The position numbers and the translations under genes are program-made. A DNA stretch of 10,610 bases from Gemmatimonadaceae bacterium. Lineage in GTDB: Bacteria > Gemmatimonadota > Gemmatimonadetes > Gemmatimonadales > Gemmatimonadaceae. The stretch lies in assembly GCA_014379705.1 (NCBI GenBank), contig JACMLI010000390.1, positions 1-10,610 of the forward strand, given 5' to 3'. The notes under the pieces are model-generated. The model saw nothing but the letters and a program-made list of their open reading frames with translations, was not told the origin of the DNA and made no database searches. Shown here piece by piece: positions 1 to 6,258 of this stretch (position 1 is its first letter; each line of letters starts with the position of its first letter).

Positions 1-227
1 CGCTTGCCGGCGCAGTTTGCTGGAGAAAGGAGAAAGACGGTTGTATCGCTCACTTCGCCTCACCGCTCCAGAAGCCTCGTCCTCCAAACCTATCCAGGGG
101 GTCGTACTGACAGGAGCGGCTTGAAGGAGCCTGGGGTCAGACTCCAAGCCGCTCCTTGGAGTCTGACCCCAAGCCGCTCCAAGGCCTTGAGTGCAGGAAG
201 TCAGCGCTGCCCGGAGCGCCTGCTTGC
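1..227. other. Intergenic stretch without a supported gene
   Basis: I see no convincing coding region here. A short plus-strand open frame (4-231) is arginine- and serine-rich, lacks a recognisable domain and runs straight through the inverted repeat at 113-180. The stretch lies downstream of the alpha/beta hydrolase stop codon on the minus strand. The only structured sequence in it is that inverted repeat. Confidence 0.6.
113..180. repeat. Nested inverted/direct repeat with perfect 16-bp hairpin
   Basis: Bases 133-148 (GGGGTCAGACTCCAAG) are the exact reverse complement of 155-170, separated by a 6-base loop (149-154). An 11-base module, CAAGCCGCTCC, occurs at 145-155 and again at 170-180, and its reverse complement is at 113-123. 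The element is therefore a hairpin inside a second, outer 11-bp inverted repeat with an asymmetric 9-base bulge. It begins about 48 bases past the alpha/beta hydrolase stop on the minus strand. No T-tract follows on either strand, so it is not a standard intrinsic terminator. The GGGGTCAGACTCC-type motif resembles REP-like palindromes mobilised by Y1 (RAYT) transposases, but no transposase is present, so that link is inferred. Confidence 0.85.
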
Positions 228-1124
228 CTAGCGCAAGAGCTCGAGGATCGCGTCGCGCACCTGCGGCCATGCCTTTGCCACCGGGGCGATCACCTCGAAG
301 TGTCCGGCGTCGGGCACCACGATGAGGTCGATGGTGTCGCCCTTGCTCCTGGCGAGCGCCACATAGGCGTCGCGCGCCCGCTCCGGCATGATGAAGTCCG
401 CGTCCCCGACGATCAGGCGCTGTCGCACGCCCAGGGGGAGCATCTCCGCAGGGGACACCTGCCGCCACCGGTCGGGCACCTCATCGAACGTCCCGCCAAG
501 GAGCTTGTCGATCACGGCGTCGCCACAGCTGCGCTGGCCGTACGTCATGAAATCGCGCAGGTCTCCCGGGCCGCCTAACGCGATCGCCGCCGCGACGGGC
601 AGCGGATCCTTCACGTACAACGGACTGCCCACGGGCAGGCGCGCGCGGGCCGCGGCCCAGAGGGCGAGGTGACCGCCAGCCGAATGCCCGGCGAGCACGA
701 CGCGCTGGAGGTCGAGCGGGTAGCGTCGTGCAAGCCCACGCAGCGAGTCCACCGCGTCGCCGATGTCACGCATCGTGCCGGGCCAACCGCCACCGGGATT
801 GTCGTACCGCCGATACTCCACGTTCCATGTCGCGACACCGGCGTCGCGCAAAGCGTCCGAGAGCGCCGTCGTGTTCTGTAGTGACGCGAGCCGATGCATC
901 CAGCACCCGCCATGGATCATCACCACCACGGGAAAGGGGCCACGTCCCTCGGGCAAGCGGAGGTCACCGAACTGCAGCGAATCCCGCCCGTACGCGATGC
1001 GTGCCGTGGCCGGCCTGGACGGCAGCGTGTCCACATCGCGCGGGCGAAGGCGCGCGGATTGCGCTGGCAACGATGCGGCAACGGCGAGGTGCACGACCGC
1101 CGCGACGAGGAGGCGTCGCATCAT
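228..1124 (-). CDS. Secreted alpha/beta hydrolase (esterase/arylformamidase-like)
   Basis: A 298-residue alpha/beta-hydrolase-fold enzyme of the BD-FAE/esterase-lipase type, which cleaves ester or formamide-like bonds. The start at 1124 is chosen because its ATG overlaps the TGA of the preceding gene (ATGA), although an in-frame ATG lies five codons upstream at 1139. Residues 1-22 form a signal peptide (MMRR, hydrophobic core, LPAQ), so the enzyme is probably periplasmic or outside the cell. The oxyanion-hole motif HGGCW is at residues 71-75, close to the HGGYW of kynurenine formamidases. The nucleophile elbow GHSAG is at 146-150 (Ser148). The likely acid is Asp241 or Asp243 in GDAD, and His275 in DAGHFE is the base, so the triad is complete. 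It is the second gene of a two-gene operon. The substrate is unknown; polysaccharide or aryl esterase activity is as possible as formamidase. Confidence 0.88.
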   Translation of the reverse strand: MMRRLLVAAVVHLAVAASLPAQSARLRPRDVDTLPSRPATARIAYGRDSLQFGDLRLPEGRGPFPVVVMIHGGCWMHRLASLQNTTALSDALRDAGVATWNVEYRRYDNPGGGWPGTMRDIGDAVDSLRGLARRYPLDLQRVVLAGHSAGGHLALWAAARARLPVGSPLYVKDPLPVAAAIALGGPGDLRDFMTYGQRSCGDAVIDKLLGGTFDEVPDRWRQVSPAEMLPLGVRQRLIVGDADFIMPERARDAYVALARSKGDTIDLIVVPDAGHFEVIAPVAKAWPQVRDAILELLR

Positions 1125-2260
1125 GGAACCGTCGGCCACGGCTTCCCGCCGATGGTCACCGTGGCGTCGGTGAAGAAGTTCCAGCGGACGTAGCCGCCGC
1201 CGACCGCGCCCCCAAGCTCCGTGTTGTCACCTAACGACAAGCGCACGATGCCGCTCCCGTAACCGTAATATGGAATCCAGGGCCCCGCGTCGTCGCTGCG
1301 GATCGCCAGCAGCGGATTGAAGCCGAGGGCGAATTCGCGAAACGAGCGGGCCGCGGCACCGCCGGCGGCGAGTTCGCGCTCCACGCCGTCTCGTCCCGTC
1401 GTTGCGTCGAACGCCGTGACCTTCCCGCGCACAAACGTCATCCGGAGCCCCTCCACGCGCACGCCGCCCCAGTCCCCCGCAGGAAAGACGATGGTGCCCT
1501 CCACCGATTCCTCCACCGGCGCCACGCGGATCGCGCCGGCGGGGAGTTCGATCTCGCGATCGATCAGGTTGCGTGCCTGCGCCGCACGCGCGGCAGATGC
1601 GTCGCCGTCCTGGCGCGTCACGGGTCGATCGCCGATGCGGAATCGAAGATCGGTGCCTGCCGGCGTCGTCACGCGCACCTCGCCCGTTCGCATCGCTGCC
1701 TCGAACGCCCGCTGCCGCTCCGCGAGTGCCGCGTAGTCCGTCTCGAGGAGCACACGCTGGTACCACGCGTCGACCGCCGGCGTTGGATCGAACGCCGTGC
1801 CGTCCAGTCGGTACGACCCGAGCCAGTGGAAGTGCACGGTGCGCCCCTCGCCGGAACGCAGCTTCTCCTGCAGTGAAGCGTACAATGGATCGGTCGGCAC
1901 CGCCCCGGGGAGCATGACCCCGAGATCGACCTCGTCGAGCAGGTCGGGCATGTCTGACGCACCGGCGATCCGCAGCTTCTGCGTGAAGTCGGTATCCCAT
2001 TCGGCGGGCCACGGACCACGCACGGACACGACCCCAAGGTCGGTGCCCCCGGCCTTCACGACGGCCGCACGCAAGTAGGGCACGAGGGAGTCCGCCTTCC
2101 CCGCTTCCCCCACCAGGAGCACGCGCTCACCACGCGTCAGCCCGAACTGCCGGACCAGCAACTCGGCGACCGGCTGCCATTGGGTGACGGAGTTCTGGGC
2201 AGGGATCGCGGCGCCCGGGACGAGCAGCAGGACGACAGCGGGAAGGTTTCGAACACGCAT
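1121..2260 (-). CDS. Secreted M29-aminopeptidase-like protein, metal ligands apparently lost
   Basis: A 379-residue protein resembling the M29 aminopeptidases (AmpS, PepS, AmpT). The start at 2260 gives a clean signal peptide (MRVRN, hydrophobic stretch, IPAQ at about 19-22). The open frame continues upstream to 2653, but that part is antisense to the amidase gene. Family-like landmarks are the N-terminal nucleotide-fold-like segment (residues 43-80), PVEESVEGTIVFP (248-260), VEGLRMTFVRGKV (269-281) and EFALGFNP (309-316). The two glutamate positions expected to bind metal (Glu250/251 and Glu309) are kept. In my from-memory alignment to PepS, however, the His of HLALG is Arg340, and the His and Asp of the C-terminal HVD motif are Arg359 and Asn361. 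It may be a non-catalytic or differently catalytic relative. It is the first gene of an operon with the downstream hydrolase. No clear Shine-Dalgarno sequence is visible. Confidence 0.78.
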   Translation of the reverse strand: MRVRNLPAVVLLLVPGAAIPAQNSVTQWQPVAELLVRQFGLTRGERVLLVGEAGKADSLVPYLRAAVVKAGGTDLGVVSVRGPWPAEWDTDFTQKLRIAGASDMPDLLDEVDLGVMLPGAVPTDPLYASLQEKLRSGEGRTVHFHWLGSYRLDGTAFDPTPAVDAWYQRVLLETDYAALAERQRAFEAAMRTGEVRVTTPAGTDLRFRIGDRPVTRQDGDASAARAAQARNLIDREIELPAGAIRVAPVEESVEGTIVFPAGDWGGVRVEGLRMTFVRGKVTAFDATTGRDGVERELAAGGAAARSFREFALGFNPLLAIRSDDAGPWIPYYGYGSGIVRLSLGDNTELGGAVGGGYVRWNFFTDATVTIGGKPWPTVP

Positions 2261-2393
2261 GGAGGCTCGAGCTTGGGGGACGATGCCGGCGCGGCGCGCG
2301 GACCCCCGACATTGCCCATCAACAAGGCCCGACGCCAGCCGTACTTTCATCCCCAGCAGAACCTCGGCATCCAACCGCGCGCGTCCGAACTCA
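2261..2393. promoter_or_regulatory. Divergent intergenic region between the M29-like gene and the amidase
   Basis: The 133 bases between two divergent start codons must hold promoters for both directions unless transcription begins further out. I could not find a well-spaced -35/-10 pair on either strand, nor a strong Shine-Dalgarno sequence ahead of either start. The call rests on gene arrangement only. Confidence 0.45.
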
Positions 2394-3905
2394 ATGAACG
2401 AGCACGAATACCTGTCGTATGACGCCATCGGGCTGGCTGAACTCGTCCGCAACCGGCAGGTGACGCCCCGTGAGCTGGTCGACGTCGCCCTTGGCCGGAT
2501 CGAGCGGCTGAATCCGGCCCTCAACGCGGTCGTGCATCGCATGGACGACGCCGCCCGCGCCGCCGCCGATGCGTCGCCAGGGACGGGCGTATTCGCCGGC
2601 GTTCCCTTCCTTCTCAAGGACCTCCTCGGGTGGTACGCCGGCGAGCCGATCACGAACGGGAGTCGCCTCTACAAGGGATTCATCGCGCCCATCGACACCG
2701 AGGTCGTCACGCGATACCGCGCGTCGGGATGCCTCGTGCTCGGCAAGACGAACACGCCGGAATTCGGGCTCTCGCCTTTCTGCGAGTCGGAGTACCTCGG
2801 TATCGCGCGCAATCCCTGGGACCCGGCACGAACGACGGGTGGCTCGAGCGGTGGTTCCGGTGCGGCCGTTGGCAGTCGCATGGTGCCGATGGCCAGCGGT
2901 GGCGATGGCGGCGGGTCGCTGCGCATTCCGGCGTCGTGCAATGGCGTGTTCGCGCTCAAGCCCACGCGCGGACGCATCCCGACGGGCCCGCACCAGGGCG
3001 AAATCTGGAACGGCGCGGCGATCGAGCACGTCATCACGCGCACCGTGCGTGACAGCGCGGCGACGCTCGATGCGATTGGCGGTGCTGACCCCGGCGCGCC
3101 GTACATGGCGCCCATTCCCGAACGCCCCTTCCTCGCCGAGGTGTCGCGCACTACAGGCCGATTGCGTGTGGGGGTCACGACCACGCCGATGCTCGGCCAC
3201 TCGGTGCATGCCGACTGCATCGCCGCCGTCGAGGATGCGCGCCGCCTCCTCGAGGCCGCGGGGCACGAGACCGTTGACGTCACGGTGCCGGTGGACAAGG
3301 TGGCGTTCAATCGCGACTTCGTCGTGATGATCTGCGGTGAGGTCGCCGCAGACCTCCTCGACGCCGAACGCCTGCTCTCCCGCACGCCGCGTCGCGATGA
3401 GGTGGAGTACACCACCTGGGCGCTCTCCGTGATCGGCCGTGCGCTCCCTGCCGGCGTCTTCGCACAGTCACATCGCGACCTGCAACGTGCCTGCCGGCCC
3501 GTCGGTCGCCTCTTCGAGACGATCGACGTCCTGCTGACGCCAACCCTCGCCGCCCCGCCGTTCCTCCACGGCGCGCTGCAGCCTCCCTCGCACGAACGCG
3601 CGTTCCTCACCGCGATGGGCGCCTTGCGTGCGGGTCGCCTGCTGCGGGCCATTGGCGCCATCGAGAAGGCCGCGAGCGACATCTTCGACTGGATTCCCTA
3701 CACGCCCCTGTTCAACGTGACGGGCCAACCGGCGATGTCGGTGCCGCTCTTCTGGAATGGGCAGGGCCTGCCGATCGGCGTGCAGTTCGTCGGGAAGTTC
3801 GCTGACGAGGCGTTGCTCTATCGATTGGCGGCGCAGCTCGAGGAGATCAGGCCGTGGAAGGATCGAGTGCCGGCGATGGCAAGGGCGGACGGCGTGGACG
3901 GGTAG
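2394..3905 (+). CDS. Amidase-signature enzyme, 6-aminohexanoate cyclic-dimer hydrolase-like
   Basis: A 503-residue amidase-signature hydrolase that should cleave C-N amide bonds through a Ser-cisSer-Lys triad. Lys75 (LLKD), cis-Ser151 in GGSSGGSG (149-156) and nucleophile Ser175 in GGDGGGSLRIPA (169-180) sit at nearly the spacing known for NylA (Lys72, Ser150, Ser174). The length and the N-terminal pattern AIGLAELVRNRQVTPRELVD also match that subgroup, and Cys314 falls near the position of the NylA substrate-pocket cysteine. The start at 2394 fits the family N-terminus; in-frame sequence upstream is low-quality coding. There is no signal peptide, so it is cytoplasmic. The true substrate could be a cyclic dipeptide, an aryl amide or another amide; nylon-oligomer activity is not implied. 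The stop codon and last six residues (ADGVDG) lie inside a 9-bp tandem array, so the C-terminus has been shaped by the repeat. Confidence 0.9.
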   Translation: MNEHEYLSYDAIGLAELVRNRQVTPRELVDVALGRIERLNPALNAVVHRMDDAARAAADASPGTGVFAGVPFLLKDLLGWYAGEPITNGSRLYKGFIAPIDTEVVTRYRASGCLVLGKTNTPEFGLSPFCESEYLGIARNPWDPARTTGGSSGGSGAAVGSRMVPMASGGDGGGSLRIPASCNGVFALKPTRGRIPTGPHQGEIWNGAAIEHVITRTVRDSAATLDAIGGADPGAPYMAPIPERPFLAEVSRTTGRLRVGVTTTPMLGHSVHADCIAAVEDARRLLEAAGHETVDVTVPVDKVAFNRDFVVMICGEVAADLLDAERLLSRTPRRDEVEYTTWALSVIGRALPAGVFAQSHRDLQRACRPVGRLFETIDVLLTPTLAAPPFLHGALQPPSHERAFLTAMGALRAGRLLRAIGAIEKAASDIFDWIPYTPLFNVTGQPAMSVPLFWNGQGLPIGVQFVGKFADEALLYRLAAQLEEIRPWKDRVPAMARADGVDG

Positions 3906-3947
3906 ACGGGATGGACGGGATGGACGAGTAACGGCGCTGGACGGGTG
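3887..3947 (+). repeat. 9-bp tandem array (GGACGGGAT-type), left arm of compound element 1
   Basis: Units at period 9 read GGACGGCGT (3887), GGACGGGTA (3896), an 8-base GACGGGAT (3905), GGACGGGAT (3913) and GGACGAGTA (3922). A further GGACGGGTG lies at 3939. The array covers the last codons and the stop codon of the amidase gene. Bases 3905-3926 are complementary to 4013-4034. Confidence 0.85.
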
Positions 3948-3970
3948 CACGAGAGGATGGCGGTGGGTTG

Positions 3971-4003
3971 GTCGCACCGGCGAAGGCCGGTGCCCCGTGT
4001 CGT
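3971..4003 (+). repeat. 33-bp palindromic core repeat, copy 1
   Basis: The core contains GCACCGGC (3974-3981), loop GAAG and GCCGGTGC (3986-3993), an 8-bp perfect stem, followed by CCCGTGTCGT. A second copy at 6125-6157 differs at one base, in the loop. The palindrome is typical of REP-like intergenic repeats. It sits between the two inverted 9-bp arrays. Confidence 0.88.
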
Positions 4004-4008
4004 GATGT

Positions 4009-4056
4009 CATCCGTCTATCCCGTCTATCCCGTCCACCCCCGTCCATCCCGTCCGG
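4009..4056 (+). repeat. 9-bp tandem array (CCGTCTATC-type), right arm of compound element 1
   Basis: Units are CCGTCTATC (4012), CCGTCTATC (4021), CCGTCCACC (4030), a 10-base CCCGTCCATC (4039) and a partial CCGTCC (4049). They are the reverse complement of the units downstream of the amidase. Bases 4013-4034 pair along their whole length with 3905-3926: 22 pairs, two of them G-U in plus-strand RNA. The array ends about 55 bases before the putative promoter of the serine hydrolase. Confidence 0.85.
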
Positions 4057-4110
4057 TCTGGCGTCTGGCGAAACCTTCGCCGCACGGGTTATGTAGTTCC
4101 CCTCGTCCAT

Positions 4111-4121
4111 TTGTATACAAT
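4111..4121 (+). promoter_or_regulatory. Candidate -10 box / palindromic operator ahead of the serine hydrolase
   Basis: TTGTATACAA (4111-4120) is a perfect 10-bp palindrome and an AT-rich island in GC-rich sequence. TACAAT (4116-4121) matches the -10 consensus at five of six positions. No good -35 is seen (GTAGTT at 4093-4098 is weak). A start site about 7 bases further on would lie beyond the ATG at 4127, which supports the GTG start at 4148. The palindrome could also bind a repressor; both roles are inferred. Confidence 0.4.
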
Positions 4122-4137
4122 TTCGAATGCCAATTCC

Positions 4138-4142
4138 GGAGG
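4138..4142 (+). promoter_or_regulatory. Shine-Dalgarno GGAGG deciding the GTG start of the serine hydrolase
   Basis: GGAGG lies 5 bases before GTG at 4148, an ideal distance. The upstream in-frame ATG at 4127 has no such site, and the SD would fall inside the coding region if that ATG were used. Confidence 0.65.
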
Positions 4143-4147
4143 TTGTC

Positions 4148-6088
4148 GTGCGGTCCGCCCTCGTCGCTGCATTGGTCCTCGCGACTCCCCACCTCGCCCT
4201 CAGCGCGCAGCTCCCGCCCACGGCACAGGCTACACTCGGGACAGCCCCCGTCGCCACCGCCCCCACGCGCGGCCCCCGGGACGCCAAGGAGGTCGAAGCC
4301 TTTGTCGACGGGCTCCTCGCCGCCTGGATGGCCGACAAGCACATCGCGGGCGTCACGGTCTCCGTCGTGAAGGACGGGCAGGTCCTCTTCGCCAAGGGCT
4401 ACGGTTGGGCCGACGTGGCCAAGCGCGTCCCCGTCGACCCGGCAAAGACGCTCTTCCGCATCGGGTCCATCACCAAGCTGTTCACCTGGACCTCGGTGAT
4501 GCAGCTGCACGAACAGGGGAAGCTCGACCTGGCGAAGGACGTCAACGACTACATCGACTTCAAGATCCCGGCGACGTACCCGCAGCCCATCACGCTGCGC
4601 GACATCCTCACGCACACCCCGGGACTCGAGGAAGATCCGCGCGACCTCTTCACCGAGGACTCGGCACACGTCTCCTCCATGTCGAAGTGGCTCCCGGCGC
4701 ACATGCCAGCGCGCGTGCGCCCGCCCTTCACCTTCTCGTCGTACTCCAACTGGGCCACCGGGCTCGCCGGCTACATCGTCGAGCGGCAAGGCGGGGAGAA
4801 GACCTTCGATGACTACGTCGAGAAGCACGTCCTCCAGCCGCTGGGGATGACGCAGACCACCACGCGCCAGCCGCTCCCCGCGCAGTTCGCCAACGACATG
4901 TCGGTGGGCTACGAGTTCAAGAATGGCGAATTTGTCCCGCACAAGTTCGAGATGGTGACCGGCGCCGCCCCCGCGGGCTCCATGGGGGCGTCGGCCACCG
5001 ACATGGCGAAGTTCATGATCGCGCACTTGAACGGCGGTGCCTACGGAGACAGCCGCATCCTGGGCGAGAAGGAAGCAGCGCTCATGCACTCGCGGCTTCA
5101 GGGCCACGACCCTCGGATCCCGGGCTTCGCCCACGGCTTCTACGAGCAGTCGTCACACGGCCTGCGCCTCATCGGCCACGGCGGCGACACGCAGTGGTTC
5201 CACTCCGCCCTCGCCCTCATCCCCAGCGAGAAGGTCGGCGTCTTCATGTCGACAAACACAAACACCGGCAGCGCGATTTCCTTCCTGCCCTTCCTCGACG
5301 CCTTCCTCGATCACTACTACCCCGAGGCGCCCTTCACCACGAAGCCGAGCGAGGCGGACAAGACAGGGGCCAAGCGCTACGAGGGCGAATACGTGTTCAA
5401 TCGCATGAACTTCACCACCTGGGTGAAGGCCGTAGCGCTCTCCGGCTCGATCCCCATCGCCGCGATGCCCGATGGAACGCTCCTCGCCAGGACGCCATTC
5501 GGTGCCATGCGCTTCGTGCGCACCGACTCGCTCCTCTGGCGCGAGGTGGAGGGAGGATTGACGCTGGCGTTCCGGGCGGACGACAACGGGGAGATCACGC
5601 ACGCCTTCATGGATGCGACGCCGATGATGGTGATGGACAAGATGCCGACCCTGCTCAAGCCGTCGCTGCACCAGGTCATCCTCGGCGGCGCGATCGCGAT
5701 GTTCGTTCTCATCGTCCTCACCGCTGTCATCCGCTTCTTCATCCGCAATGCGCCTGGTCGCCCGCTCCTCGAGACGAGCGTGACGCGCGGGCGGCTGGCC
5801 CTCACGCTGGCCGCGCTCTGCATCGTCGTCTTCCTCGGCCTCTTCGCTTCGTTGGCGGGGAACCAGTCCGCGCTGCTGGGCGACGAGCCCTCGCTGCTCA
5901 AGCTGGCGTTGGCCTTCCCCGTGATCGCGCTCCTGCTCACGCTCTGGGCGGCATGGCTGGCGCTGGCGCAGTGGCGCACGGGCGACGGGACCTTCTGGAT
6001 GCGACTGCGGCACACCGGCGCCGTGGTCGTGGCGCTGGTCTTCTTCTGGTCGCTCAACACGTGGAATTTGCTGGGGTGGCGGATGTGA
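4148..6088 (+). CDS. Beta-lactamase/PBP-type serine hydrolase with C-terminal membrane domain
   Basis: A 646-residue protein with a class C beta-lactamase/penicillin-binding-protein-like domain (about residues 48-390). Residues 1-20 are a signal peptide read from the GTG start (MRSALVAAL to LSAQ). Catalytic motifs are SITK (Ser107, Lys110), YSN (Tyr199, Asn201) and HGG (344-346, in the place of KTG). A second domain (about 405-495) resembles the beta-rich region often found after this fold. Four hydrophobic segments follow at about 510-530, 550-570, 585-607 and 623-641. The catalytic domain is therefore probably outside the cytoplasmic membrane and anchored at its C-terminus. Likely roles are peptidase, esterase or D-amino-acid peptide hydrolysis at the envelope; true beta-lactamase activity is not evident from sequence. 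It has its own promoter candidate and follows compound element 1. Confidence 0.9.
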   Translation: MRSALVAALVLATPHLALSAQLPPTAQATLGTAPVATAPTRGPRDAKEVEAFVDGLLAAWMADKHIAGVTVSVVKDGQVLFAKGYGWADVAKRVPVDPAKTLFRIGSITKLFTWTSVMQLHEQGKLDLAKDVNDYIDFKIPATYPQPITLRDILTHTPGLEEDPRDLFTEDSAHVSSMSKWLPAHMPARVRPPFTFSSYSNWATGLAGYIVERQGGEKTFDDYVEKHVLQPLGMTQTTTRQPLPAQFANDMSVGYEFKNGEFVPHKFEMVTGAAPAGSMGASATDMAKFMIAHLNGGAYGDSRILGEKEAALMHSRLQGHDPRIPGFAHGFYEQSSHGLRLIGHGGDTQWFHSALALIPSEKVGVFMSTNTNTGSAISFLPFLDAFLDHYYPEAPFTTKPSEADKTGAKRYEGEYVFNRMNFTTWVKAVALSGSIPIAAMPDGTLLARTPFGAMRFVRTDSLLWREVEGGLTLAFRADDNGEITHAFMDATPMMVMDKMPTLLKPSLHQVILGGAIAMFVLIVLTAVIRFFIRNAPGRPLLETSVTRGRLALTLAALCIVVFLGLFASLAGNQSALLGDEPSLLKLALAFPVIALLLTLWAAWLALAQWRTGDGTFWMRLRHTGAVVVALVFFWSLNTWNLLGWRM

Positions 6089-6090
6089 CT

Positions 6091-6111
6091 GGGGCGTGTG
6101 GGGCGTGCGGG
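6091..6111 (+). repeat. 9-bp repeat pair (GGGGCGTGT-type), left arm of compound element 2
   Basis: GGGGCGTGT (6091) and GGGGCGTGC (6100), followed by GGG, start two bases after the TGA of the serine hydrolase. A weaker 9-base rhythm (GGGGTGGCG at 6073) reaches back into its last codons. Bases 6091-6106 pair with 6257-6272: 16 pairs, one of them G-U in plus-strand RNA. Confidence 0.7.
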
Positions 6112-6124
6112 CCGAAACTACTCC

Positions 6125-6157
6125 GTCGCACCGGCGTAGGCCGGTGCCCCGTGTCGT
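6125..6157 (+). repeat. 33-bp palindromic core repeat, copy 2
   Basis: It is identical to 3971-4003 except for one base in the loop (GTAG instead of GAAG). The stem arms are GCACCGGC (6128-6135) and GCCGGTGC (6140-6147). It lies between convergent genes, again between two inverted 9-bp arrays. Confidence 0.88.
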
Positions 6158-6186
6158 TGGTGATACACAACAGCGCTAACGACTCT

Positions 6187-6231
6187 GGGTCCCGGATCTG
6201 CACTCGCTTTCGCTCGCTTGTCCGGGATGAC
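6187..6231. repeat. Interrupted palindrome resembling a dispersed intergenic repeat
   Basis: TCCCGGA (6190-6196) and TCCGGGA (6221-6227) form a 7-bp inverted repeat around a 24-base interior that includes CTCGCTTTCGCTCGCTTG. Very similar sequences (CCGGATCTGC...TCCGGGATGAC) are familiar as dispersed intergenic repeats in other bacteria. Only one copy is in the window, so the repeat status is inferred. Confidence 0.5.
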
Positions 6232-6258
6232 GATCGGTTCTCACCCGCACCCCGGGAC

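Noticed and set aside
113..180. Intrinsic terminator of the hydrolase operon
   Set aside because: The stem is strong, but neither strand has a T-tract after it.
2261..2653. Upstream extension of the M29-like open frame by 131 codons
   Set aside because: It is antisense to the amidase N-terminus, contains Arg/Ser-rich sequence, and places the clean signal peptide internally.
4111..4120. BlaI/MecI-type operator
   Set aside because: The order here is TGTA-TACA, the reverse of the TACA-TGTA half-site order I associate with BlaI, and no blaI/blaR gene is nearby.
4127..4147. ATG 4127 as start of the serine hydrolase
   Set aside because: It has no Shine-Dalgarno site and overlaps the predicted transcript start; GTG 4148 is better supported.
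4025..5134. 369-codon minus-strand open frame
   Set aside because: It is antisense to the serine hydrolase, whose motifs are unmistakable, and has the low-complexity composition of a shadow frame.
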